Below, one piece after another: positions 25,981-34,139 of a stretch of 64,000 bases of DNA. A program made the translations under genes and the position numbers. The stretch covers positions 1 to 64,000 of the forward strand of contig JADGAN010000005.1 of assembly GCA_015231955.1 (NCBI GenBank), given 5' to 3'. Source of the stretch: Oligoflexia bacterium. GTDB lineage: Bacteria; Bdellovibrionota; Bacteriovoracia; Bacteriovoracales; Bacteriovoracaceae. Position 1 is the stretch's first letter. Every line of letters begins with the position of its first letter. The notes beneath the pieces are model-generated. The model saw nothing but the letters and a program-made list of their open reading frames with translations, searched no databases and was not told the origin of the DNA.

Positions 25981-26286
25981 TTAATCCCCTTCCCTTCCAT
26001 TTATGGCCCCGGTTTTATCATAGGCATTAACACCGATGCCAAGCGGGCCAATGCTCGAAGTTGGAGTCCCTCCCGTCAGACAATAAGTCACTACCATGCA
26101 ACCAAAGTGTTTCAGTGGAATACCTCCATCCATAATTTTAGTACACATTGCCTTTTGTTGAACTTGCAGTTGCTCAACGATCGTTGCGGTTTGGGTTTCC
26201 CAAGAAGAAGCTCCTTCCCCAACAAAAACCGTATCAAGTTGCTGAGTAAGCGTAGGAAGAGAATTCTTGCACCAAAAGGGGACTTC
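25981..26286 (-). pseudogene. Open-frame remnant without start codon
   Basis: Within the 500-base gap between the cupin gene and the metallopeptidase gene, a minus-strand frame stays open for 101 codons up to TAA 25981 but has no ATG until about codon 48. The encoded text is protein-like (for example TVFVGEGASSWETQT and GPLGIGVNAYDKTGA, Gly-rich near the end). It is probably the 3' part of a truncated gene. Family unknown. The rest of the gap shows nothing I can name. Confidence 0.35.
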
Positions 26287-26390
26287 TTAAAAAAACGCAA
26301 GTGTAGTGCCAAAGTGGACGGCCCTGACTCTTTTTGGAGAGTTCATTTATACTAGAAATAATTTATTAATCGACAACAGTGAGATGAGTA

Positions 26391-28481
26391 ATGGAAAAGA
26401 AATGGTCAAGTATCGTCCTGCTTGGGTGTATCGGAATGCTATTCGCCACTCCCATGAATAAGGTCTCCTATGCAAACTCTGAAAACACTGCTCAAGTGCC
26501 GTCACTCTCAGTTCTTCCGGAAAAATTACAAAGCATCAATGAACAGCTGTCTTTACCCACTCAATGCTCAGAAATCAATTCTTCAACTGCTACCGATAAC
26601 GATCAATGTGCTGATCATCTTAAATATTTTAAAATTAATGGGAGTGAAGAGTTTAAAAAACGCACACAGGAGGTCTTAAAGAATTTAGGACAAATTGAAA
26701 TTGGCAAACAATTACTCAGTAAATTTACCTGTGAGCTAGCGATAGAAGAGGATGCCAAAAAAAGTTATACCGATGGGAAGAAAGTCTATATTAGCTACCA
26801 ACAATTAGATCAAGTCAATCCTCTCGGTAAAGATCCTAAAGGTAAGATACTTCCCTCCAAAGGGAGCGTAGAGTGCGCCGTTTTTCACGAACTCGTGCAT
26901 TTTTACTATGAAACGATCAAAAATTTAAAAAGAAAACGACCAATAGAAGATCATCTCTATGACAACGGTGAAGAGCTCGCAACCATTACCGGAGAAAGTT
27001 CAATTTATTGCAAAAAAAAATCCTTAGGTGAGTGCCAAAACAAGTATTATAAATTCAATGAAAATGAGTGCAGGCGCCAAATGCAGCTCGATGATCGCTA
27101 TAGTCACAGAACGGTTGGTAGCGGATTGACATCTCTCAATCAATATTATTTATGCCTTTCCGATAAACCTTATAATCCGCAAGAGATGAGAAGCAACAAT
27201 TTCAATAAACATATTGCCAATCTTTCGCAAGCAACCGGATCCATTATTGAAAAATATAGAGCAGAGTTTGGAATCAGTGATGAGGAGTTGGCCAAAACAT
27301 GTGAGCTTATTCTTCGCAATAACGATGCATGGGATAAGCAAAATGGATACTTTTTTCATAAACTCTTAAATCAGCACCCAAATGAAGTGGTTGTCAAAGA
27401 GTGCGCAGCCAAATTCACCAAAGAGAGGTTAAAAAACATTTTAAAAAAAGGCGACCACTACTATTTAAGCAATGTCCACATCTTGGCCCAAATCAAAAAC
27501 AATAAAATGGCAGACGAATTTTTCCAAACAAGTGCTTTTGAAAATAACATAGATATGGTCAATGCGTTACTCAGAGATGAAAATGACTGGAACCAATTCA
27601 TCAAAAGAAATTATTCTTTTAATTACCACAACTCAACTTTCCAAGGAAACCCTTGCGAGTTTAAAAACAAACTCAAAGAGAACTATCTGAAAAACAAAAA
27701 AGAATTTTCGACGACGATGATTAACAATCTCTTTTTTCTCTTCGATGCTTGCAATGAACAAAATATTAGCGAGGTGTTTGATGAAAACTCTCCGGCAAAG
27801 AAAGAAGAAGGATTGATGATTTTATGTAACCTTGCTCCTGAAATTATAAAAAAACAATATCAACCACTGTTTACGTCATTTTATCAGAAATATAAGGATT
27901 TTATAGTACAAAAATTAAACACTAATTCTAATAATATCTTATCAACCTGTTTTGAAAACTTAAAAATTATCGATGAAGAAATTGCATTAACCAGCAATGC
28001 CTTGGTGGACATTTTTGATTCCAACACCATCCCTGAAAAAATCATCGATACCGCAAAAAAAGATTTTGAAAAACTAGACAAAAGTGCATTTTCCAAAATA
28101 ATCCAGGATAAAATAAAAAAATTATTCACCGGGGACAGTGCTAACCAAGATGATAATGATACGGCAGAAGAAAAGATAAGTAATCTTGTCCGAAATATGA
28201 TTTCTCTAGAAAAAGTATTAACTACCGGAAAACATTTTTACTTTATGGACTGTGGTATTATCGAAGCTTTAACAGAAAACAATGATGATTTTAATCCGAG
28301 TAGTTTTGAAGATAAAAATGCAATTGCAGAACTACTCACCTTTTTATCGGAAATGCCTTCATCCCAACGATTAAAATGTCCGCAAGAGCTAGAAGCAAAA
28401 CTAAGAGAACTTTGCCAAAAATTCGATATTGAAAACGAATGCTCTTGGAAAAGTCGTGGAAAAAAACTTTTCAAGAATTAA
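26391..28481 (+). CDS. Secreted zinc metallopeptidase resembling NleD (M91) family
   Basis: 696 residues. Sec signal peptide with likely cleavage after VSYA (about 29). The zinc site is HELVH at 166-170, followed by GEELATITGE at 193-202 and NENECRRQMQLDDR at about 223-236. The order HExxH, then EELxT, then ENxxRxxxGLxxR is the pattern I associate with M91 peptidases such as the type III effector NleD, which cuts host MAP kinases. The remaining about 450 residues are unrecognised, Asn/Lys/Glu-rich and helical. As a Sec-exported protein it would act in the periplasm or outside the cell. The gene's codon use is more AT-rich than the neighbouring housekeeping genes. Target unknown. Confidence 0.7.
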   Translation: MEKKWSSIVLLGCIGMLFATPMNKVSYANSENTAQVPSLSVLPEKLQSINEQLSLPTQCSEINSSTATDNDQCADHLKYFKINGSEEFKKRTQEVLKNLGQIEIGKQLLSKFTCELAIEEDAKKSYTDGKKVYISYQQLDQVNPLGKDPKGKILPSKGSVECAVFHELVHFYYETIKNLKRKRPIEDHLYDNGEELATITGESSIYCKKKSLGECQNKYYKFNENECRRQMQLDDRYSHRTVGSGLTSLNQYYLCLSDKPYNPQEMRSNNFNKHIANLSQATGSIIEKYRAEFGISDEELAKTCELILRNNDAWDKQNGYFFHKLLNQHPNEVVVKECAAKFTKERLKNILKKGDHYYLSNVHILAQIKNNKMADEFFQTSAFENNIDMVNALLRDENDWNQFIKRNYSFNYHNSTFQGNPCEFKNKLKENYLKNKKEFSTTMINNLFFLFDACNEQNISEVFDENSPAKKEEGLMILCNLAPEIIKKQYQPLFTSFYQKYKDFIVQKLNTNSNNILSTCFENLKIIDEEIALTSNALVDIFDSNTIPEKIIDTAKKDFEKLDKSAFSKIIQDKIKKLFTGDSANQDDNDTAEEKISNLVRNMISLEKVLTTGKHFYFMDCGIIEALTENNDDFNPSSFEDKNAIAELLTFLSEMPSSQRLKCPQELEAKLRELCQKFDIENECSWKSRGKKLFKN

Positions 28482-28486
28482 CCATA

Positions 28487-28553
28487 GTGACATGCACTGG
28501 TGGTTTCGCTAATGCAAATTATTCAAGTTTGCGAAACCATCAGTGCATGTCAC
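28487..28553. repeat. 23-bp stem hairpin
   Basis: Arms 28487-28509 and 28531-28553 pair over 23 bases with one mismatch; the loop is 21 bases. The left arm can also pair in part with a segment just further downstream (around 28563-28574, cagtggtgtcac), so alternate structures are possible. It starts 5 bases after the metallopeptidase stop and abuts a decayed hydrolase fragment. Confidence 0.8.
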
Positions 28554-28563
28554 CAGGGCGCCC

Positions 28564-28776
28564 AGTGGTGTCACACTTTGTGGACATTCGATGGGAGGTG
28601 CGACTGCAATCTTCCACTCAGTTGAGGACAAAATCTGCCCTTTTATATTTGCACAGGAGATGCTAAAAAAAATAAAAAATTCCAAAATTATTCGTTTTGA
28701 AAAGAGTGGTCATGCTCTCTTTATCGAGGAGAAAGAAAAATTTAACGATGAATTGAAAAAATTTGCATCTAAAAGA
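28564..28776 (+). pseudogene. Alpha/beta-hydrolase remnant with internal deletion
   Basis: The nucleophile elbow GVTLCGHSMGGATAI is followed almost at once by EDKICPFIFAQEMLKKI and KSGHALFIEEKEKF, which in intact hydrolases of this family lie about 150 residues later and carry the catalytic Asp and His. The part before the elbow is missing too. So both the N-terminus and the cap/core region have been deleted while the flanks stay in one frame. The open frame continues to about 29010 but that tail is not hydrolase-like and is antisense to the ATPase gene. Confidence 0.7.
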
Positions 28777-28918
28777 AATTACGCCCCGGTGGTGCCAGGT
28801 TTATACATAGGGGACGATACTGCTTCGATGCCACCCGCCTTTTCATACTCTCTGCGCCTGCGTATTAAGTCTAAAATATTGGATGGCACTTATTCCTCAA
28901 GATATGCTGGATATGCTG

Positions 28919-30250
28919 CTATGGCAGGTATTTTCTCAGTACCTCTACCAGGTAGAGGGGCAGTTCTAATAGTGCTACTTCCACTTGTACTCCATAAATT
29001 TTATGAGTGATTTTCTTTTGCGCCCAGGGAGCTAGAGAAAACTTTATTCCATGGGGGATCTTCTTCTCTGCGGAAAAGTAGAACAGCGACTTGAGCTTAC
29101 CTCCACTCTCTGCCTTGACTTCGATTGGCCAAATGGTGCTCTTATGCTCAAGCACGAAATCGATCTCTCCTTTCTGTGTGCCCTTATCACGAAGCCAATA
29201 GTTAAGCTTGGGCGTAAAGGTGTGCCCATCAAAAAAGAGAAGGTGTTGAGCAACAAATTGCTCCGCTAAAAATCCTTTGGTTACAAAGTTGTTTTTAAAT
29301 TCATCTTGTAAATTGTTGTAGTCTAAACGATGAATGCAGTTAAGTAGTCCAATATCTAGGAAAAAATATTTAAAGATAGAGTCGTCTTGTGTTGCCAGTA
29401 AAGGAGTTCCACTGGCCTCAGTATGAATAGCAGCAAGAACTATTCGGGCATCGATAAACAGTTCAAAAATGCGCTTAATATCCCTGGAGCTGGATTCACG
29501 ATCGAGGGCCTGATAGTTGATTTTTTTTCCAATGGAGAGGGCGGCGCTGTTAAAAATACGTCCCATGCGTCGGACATCCACCCTTTTTTTATACTTGGGA
29601 AAATCGGCCATATACGTTTGGATAATCTGCTCTTGGACTTCTCTTACAGGTTCCATGGATCCTTGGGCCAGATAGGTAGCAATCACTTTGGGCATTCCCC
29701 CAAGATAAAAAAATTTCTTTAAATACCCCAAGCAAAGTTGGTGTACTGCTTCTGAGGGAGGATCTCCATTCATCAGTTTCTCCGCTAGCTGCTCCTCTTT
29801 GACCGCCAAAAGGAATTCAATAAAAGTCATAGGGCCGAGGTAATAAAAAGAGACTCGCCCAACGGGGAAACTATACTCTCCCTCGTTGATAACAATCTCC
29901 AATAGTGAACCAGCTGCAATCACAGCAATATCCGGGCGTAGCTCATAAAAGTAGCGCAAAAATTTTATCAGAGAAGGTGACTCTTGAATCTCATCCAAAA
30001 AAAGAATAGAGCGTTCGCCGATCTTTTTCTTGGTGAGCAGCTCAATCTCATCAAGGATCGCCTCCATTTTTAGTTCGCTCTTTAGCGGAGAGTACTCTAA
30101 ATTGATCTCCAAGAGATCCAGCGACTCATTCTTGCAAAATTGACGAACAAGAGTTGTCTTACCTACCTGTCTGGCCCCTCTGATAATCAGGGGAGTACGG
30201 TCTTTTTTTTGAAACCATACCTTTAAATCACTCTCTGCTTGTCGTTTCAT
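28919..30250 (-). CDS. AAA ATPase with DUF4143 domain
   Basis: 443 residues. N-terminal P-loop domain with Walker A IIRGARQVGKTTLV and Walker B ILFLDEIQE, followed by the C-terminal DUF4143 region containing a nuclease-like core (KGEIDFVLEHKSTIWPIEVKA, a D...ExK-type pattern). Proteins of this type are widespread in bacteria and archaea, often in variable regions; their role is unresolved, though the C-terminal ExK motif suggests DNA binding or cleavage. RBS AGGAGA before ATG 30250. It stands alone between the hydrolase remnant and the toxin remnant. Confidence 0.9.
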   Translation of the reverse strand: MKRQAESDLKVWFQKKDRTPLIIRGARQVGKTTLVRQFCKNESLDLLEINLEYSPLKSELKMEAILDEIELLTKKKIGERSILFLDEIQESPSLIKFLRYFYELRPDIAVIAAGSLLEIVINEGEYSFPVGRVSFYYLGPMTFIEFLLAVKEEQLAEKLMNGDPPSEAVHQLCLGYLKKFFYLGGMPKVIATYLAQGSMEPVREVQEQIIQTYMADFPKYKKRVDVRRMGRIFNSAALSIGKKINYQALDRESSSRDIKRIFELFIDARIVLAAIHTEASGTPLLATQDDSIFKYFFLDIGLLNCIHRLDYNNLQDEFKNNFVTKGFLAEQFVAQHLLFFDGHTFTPKLNYWLRDKGTQKGEIDFVLEHKSTIWPIEVKAESGGKLKSLFYFSAEKKIPHGIKFSLAPWAQKKITHKIYGVQVEVALLELPLYLVEVLRKYLP

Positions 30251-30331
30251 AGGAATCTCCTCTTGGACGACAACAAACCCATAAAAAACAACAGTAAAGT
30301 AATAACTTAGGCCTTTATTAGTTCTTTTATG

Positions 30332-30481
30332 TTATGAGATCAAATCATCTAGTGTGATCACATAGTCAAAAAGTTGCATCCAAGACTCTTTCTCTTTTTT
30401 GGTAAGTGCTGAACCTAAAATCAGCACCGTCTCGATGGCATACCAACGCTAGACAACAAACACCTCCCGATCTACCTTAAA
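30332..30481 (-). pseudogene. Small interrupted coding remnant
   Basis: On minus, a protein-like reading (YFKVDREVFVV, a stop, then RWYAIETVLILGS and KESWMQLFDYVITL) ends at TAA 30332 with one in-frame stop codon in the middle. No start is visible. Probably a decayed small gene; family not recognised. Confidence 0.35.
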
Positions 30482-30485
30482 ATAA

Positions 30486-30821
30486 TCAGATCGGAAGTAT
30501 GGCCCTGCTCAACGTGATGGGACTAGCTTTGTTTTTCCAAAAAGAGATATCGATCAAATCCTAAAATCTGCCAATGGAGATAAAAGAGAGCTGGAGAAGA
30601 TATTGGGACTGGGGCACGGGCAGCTTGATGCTGATGAGTTAGTTCGCATTGATGTTCCACGACCAAAGGATCATAATTTACGAATTCCCTCTGGGAATGA
30701 GCGTGGAGCAAACGAATCTTGGCGTCCAGGAGGTAAATTGCCTAATGGAAATAGCGAAGCAGTTATTGATCTAGGGAATGCACCTCCAAGTGCATGGACA
30801 TCAACATTAATTAATTTTTAA
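30486..30821 (+). pseudogene. Orphan polymorphic-toxin C-terminal domain
   Basis: An open frame of 111 codons without a plausible start (an in-frame TAA at 30483 precedes it). The reading KYGPAQRDGTSFVFPKRD ... DADELVRIDVPRPKD ... LRIPSGNERGANE ... LPNGNSEAVIDLGN has the feel of the C-terminal tip of polymorphic/contact-dependent toxins, where a conserved short catalytic domain ends the protein. It is cut off from any delivery domain. The next gene, 20 bases downstream, is a small acidic protein of the sort that serves as cognate immunity. The activity is not identified. Confidence 0.55.
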
Positions 30822-30841
30822 CTTCAAAGGACATTCTGATA

Positions 30842-31105
30842 ATGAAATTTGTAGCTATCAAAGTTTTTAGGGATGATTGGTTCTCTATCGAGCAAGAAAC
30901 TCAATCAGGTAAATTTTATATAACAATTCCTGTTGATAATGGCATGGTTGAATATTCTGAGTATTATGAGATTAATGAGGATGAACTTGATAACTTTTTA
31001 AATAACTTAGATTCAGTCAAAAAATTTGTAAAAGACTGTAGAGACCATTTGAACGATGATCGTTTGCTGATAAAGCCAGGAAAAATACGAGGAAAACCTC
31101 TCTGA
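30842..31105 (+). CDS. Probable immunity protein to the adjacent toxin domain
   Basis: 87 residues, acidic, no signal peptide or membrane segment. The stretch KFYITIPVDNGMVEYSEYYEIN and the C-terminal KDCRDHLNDDRLL are the most family-like parts. Its position 20 bases behind the truncated toxin domain, small size and acidity make cognate immunity likely (inference). AAAGGA lies about 11 bases before ATG 30842. It is intact although the toxin is not, as is common for retained immunity genes. Confidence 0.6.
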   Translation: MKFVAIKVFRDDWFSIEQETQSGKFYITIPVDNGMVEYSEYYEINEDELDNFLNNLDSVKKFVKDCRDHLNDDRLLIKPGKIRGKPL

Positions 31106-31191
31106 ACAATTTTCTTTTGCCTTCTCATTTTCTGCAATATAAACTCCTTTCCTCCCTGTCCTAAAGGAAGGGGTATCCAAAGGATTTTTAG

Positions 31192-31783
31192 ATGAAATCA
31201 CGTATATTTACCATATTACTACTACTTTTTTACAACAGGATGCATACACAATCGTCCACCTTTAGGATGGCCGAATGAAAAAAGTAAAGAGCTAGAAAAA
31301 GTTTGTCCTAAAGGGCAACACTATAGTCTCCTCAATAAACAATGCACGGATGATATACAAGATACAAATCCCTCTGTTGCCCCAAATGAAGTTGCTCCAT
31401 TTTTAGACAGAGCTTTCGTTTCTTTGATAAAGGAAGAAATTCCTAAAATGAAGATGGTTTTAGAGGATTACTACGTTACAACTGAACTTATTGATAAAAT
31501 CGGCGATTGGAATACTTACTCTTCTGATAAGATGATTGTTTTTCAGTTAATAAAAAAATATATGAGGACAGTAGATAAATTTAATATTCACAAAAGCAAA
31601 ATAGATGTTAACAGTAGCGCAAACTTTACTAGTAACATTCAATCAGGTTTAATTGATTTAACGGAAGCAGCTAAGATAGCAGGCGAGAAAATCAATGGTG
31701 ATTTTAAAGGATCTATTGACCAAGCAAAATCAATTTTAAAAGCATCTGCAGAACTACTGCCACAACAAGATCCGCAAAGCTAA
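31192..31783 (+). pseudogene. Lipoprotein gene with single-base frameshift in a T-run
   Basis: ATG 31192 opens a lipoprotein signal sequence (KSRIFTILLLLF), but the frame breaks at a run of six T (31226-31231). With five T the reading becomes FTTGCIHNRPPLGW, a proper lipobox, and then stays open for about 180 residues to TAA 31783 (for example KVCPKGQHYSLLNKQC and MKMVLEDYYVTTELIDKIG). So the gene is one base away from being intact: a genuine mutation, a reversible slippage switch, or a sequencing error. No family recognised. Confidence 0.75.
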
Positions 31784-31856
31784 ATTAAATCTTCTCTTTG
31801 TAATTCCGCTCAGGATGAACCTACTTCTAAGAAAATATTTTTTCTTTCGTAATAAT

Positions 31857-34136
31857 CTATGAAAGATCAGAGGGAAGCGGAGGGGGAAGAGTATCGTCAA
31901 TGGCAAGCATTGTTTGTCTTGGTTCAACTTCGCTATGGGCGATGCCTTTTTTATCACAATAAGCACTAACCATAGAGATAAGCTCACGGGAGTAGGCCTG
32001 CATCTTTTTCTTTCCCACGCCTTTGATCGCCTGCAATTTTCCATTTGAAAGAGGCAAGAGATTGCTAATTTCGAGCAGCACTTTTTGGTGTAACACCATA
32101 AAGACTGGAACATTGAGATCCTTTGCTTTGCGTGTTCGCCACTCTTTGATCTTCTCGAAAAGTTCAGGATGTTTGGTGTGCGATAAGATCTCTTGCGAAG
32201 ATAAAAGCTCTTCCTTACTATTATTAGTGCTTACAACAGCACTTTTGTTCTTCTGCTTTTTTGCTTTCCCATTGGTATTAGCGCCAAGAGTATCTATGGT
32301 GGCGGCCACCTTGGTTTGCAAATAACTTTTCACCACAAAACCCGATTTGCAAGTGCTTAGGCACAAAAGTTTGATGGAGCACTCTTGCTTTAAGCGATCT
32401 AAAGCATTAAAGAGCGACTTACGAACACTTTGATTATCGGTCTCGACAATAATGTTGGAGAGTTTATCCTCTACGACTACCCAAAGCTTTTCAGAAAAGT
32501 ATGCACACGCTTTACGGATGCGCTCTTGCAAAGGCAGATTGTTTTCAACGTTGGCATCTTGCTTTAAGTGCTGCTGTAACTCTGAAGCAAACTTCTCAGA
32601 GACAATCACCAGCCCCGCTTTAAGCAAATCGGAGGCCACCGCCAACTTCTCATAAGGATTTCCCACAAGACTTGCCTGGTGTTCTCTGATAATTTTTAAA
32701 CAGTAGTTGGTAAGACGGTGGAGCGAAGTAAAATCAAATAACTCTTGCAGTAACGCTTTTTGATAATCGATCTTGGCCGCACTAAGCTCCTCTGCTGTCG
32801 GCATATTCTTTTCAATATTACGAATAAACTCATCCACCTTTTCATCGGTGATGATTCCTCGCTTGGTAATAAGGGAACTTAACACCAATCCCTCAATCGT
32901 GCGACAGCGGCTAAGCGCCACATACACCTGTCCATGAGCAAAGGCGGCCTTAGCATCGATAACAAGATTATCAAAGGTCAACCCCTGGCTCTTATGAATC
33001 GTAATTGCCCACGCTAGCTTCAAGGGGAATTGAGTAAACGTACCAATGATGTCCTCATCGATCGAATTATCCACCTCATTAAGAGTATACTTCATATTTT
33101 GCCAGCTCACTCGCCCTACAGCGATGGGCACTTCATCCTCATAGGACTTCACATGGATAATCTCTTTTTCGCTATCAATACGTTCAATCGTTCCAATTTT
33201 TCCATTGTAATAGAGCTTATCTTTCGAAATGTCATTTTTTACAAACATCACTTGCGCGCCAACTTTCAAGCAAAGCTCATATTCGGTAGGGTAGGAGTAT
33301 TCAGGAAAATCACCACTCACACTTGCTTTAAAAGCTTGAGGCCCACTACTGAGCTGATTTAATTTTGCTCCATTAATGTTGTCTGCGGTACGATTGTGGG
33401 TGGTGAGAACGATATGCCGTGAGAGTTCCTCATTGCTACTCCAATTAGGATCAAAGCGCTTGTTAATCTCTCCCAGCACCTCTTGATCAACTTTCCCACT
33501 GCGAATCCGGTTGAGCAGGTTCACAAAGTAGAGGTCACGCTGGCGATAAATGTGCTTGAGCTCAATGGTGATAAAATTGGTCTCTTTTAGCGCCAGGCTA
33601 CTGATGAAAAATGGGGTCTCATAATATTGGCGTAAAATATTCCAATCATCTTCTCTGGCAACAGGAGAGAGCTGGTGCAAATCCCCAATCATTAACAGCT
33701 GCACCCCTCCAAAGGGACGCTGACGATCGCGATAGCGCCTTAATACATTATCAATTGCATCGAGGAGATCTGCACGTACCATACTAATCTCGTCGATCAC
33801 CACGAGATCGAGCGTCTTAATAATTTTAAGCTTCTCTTTCCCCATCTTATAGATGGCATCGCCCCCCCGTTCTCCACCAGCATTACTAGCGCCAGGGACG
33901 AAGGGTGAAAAAGGTAACTGAAAAAAAGAGTGAATCGTAACCCCGGCGGCATTGATCGCGGCCACACCTGTTGGTGCAACCACGATCATGCGCTTTAACG
34001 CTTTCTCGCGCAAACGATGAAGGAAGGTGGTTTTGCCAGTGCCGGCCTTGCCAGTAAGAAAGATATTTCTATCGCTACACTGGACAAAATCAAAGGCCAA
34101 TTGTAATTCGGCATTATCTTGATCGTTATAATTCAT
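31857..34136 (-). CDS. Pif1-like helicase with C-terminal HRDC domain
   Basis: About 759 residues from ATG 34136 (a TTG directly before it is the alternative). Superfamily 1 helicase motifs in order: Walker A FLTGKAGTGKTTF near 28-40, motif II VVIDEISMVRADLLDAID, motif III GDLHQLSPV, and near the C-terminal half IHKSQGLTFDNLVID and YVALSRCRT. The last about 90 residues are an HRDC domain (KDLNVPVFMVLHQKVLLEI ... IKGVGKKKMQAYS). Pif1 helicases unwind 5' to 3', often at G-quadruplexes; the HRDC addition is typical of bacterial members. It begins 4 bases after the metG stop and is likely co-transcribed with it. Confidence 0.9.
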   Translation of the reverse strand: MNYNDQDNAELQLAFDFVQCSDRNIFLTGKAGTGKTTFLHRLREKALKRMIVVAPTGVAAINAAGVTIHSFFQLPFSPFVPGASNAGGERGGDAIYKMGKEKLKIIKTLDLVVIDEISMVRADLLDAIDNVLRRYRDRQRPFGGVQLLMIGDLHQLSPVAREDDWNILRQYYETPFFISSLALKETNFITIELKHIYRQRDLYFVNLLNRIRSGKVDQEVLGEINKRFDPNWSSNEELSRHIVLTTHNRTADNINGAKLNQLSSGPQAFKASVSGDFPEYSYPTEYELCLKVGAQVMFVKNDISKDKLYYNGKIGTIERIDSEKEIIHVKSYEDEVPIAVGRVSWQNMKYTLNEVDNSIDEDIIGTFTQFPLKLAWAITIHKSQGLTFDNLVIDAKAAFAHGQVYVALSRCRTIEGLVLSSLITKRGIITDEKVDEFIRNIEKNMPTAEELSAAKIDYQKALLQELFDFTSLHRLTNYCLKIIREHQASLVGNPYEKLAVASDLLKAGLVIVSEKFASELQQHLKQDANVENNLPLQERIRKACAYFSEKLWVVVEDKLSNIIVETDNQSVRKSLFNALDRLKQECSIKLLCLSTCKSGFVVKSYLQTKVAATIDTLGANTNGKAKKQKNKSAVVSTNNSKEELLSSQEILSHTKHPELFEKIKEWRTRKAKDLNVPVFMVLHQKVLLEISNLLPLSNGKLQAIKGVGKKKMQAYSRELISMVSAYCDKKGIAHSEVEPRQTMLAIDDTLPPPLPSDLS

Positions 34137-34139
34137 CAA

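Noticed and set aside
28543..29010. An uninterrupted 155-codon plus-strand frame
   Set aside because: Only the first about 75 codons are hydrolase-like, and that part lacks its N-terminus and core. The rest is antisense to the 3' end of the ATPase gene and has no protein features of its own.
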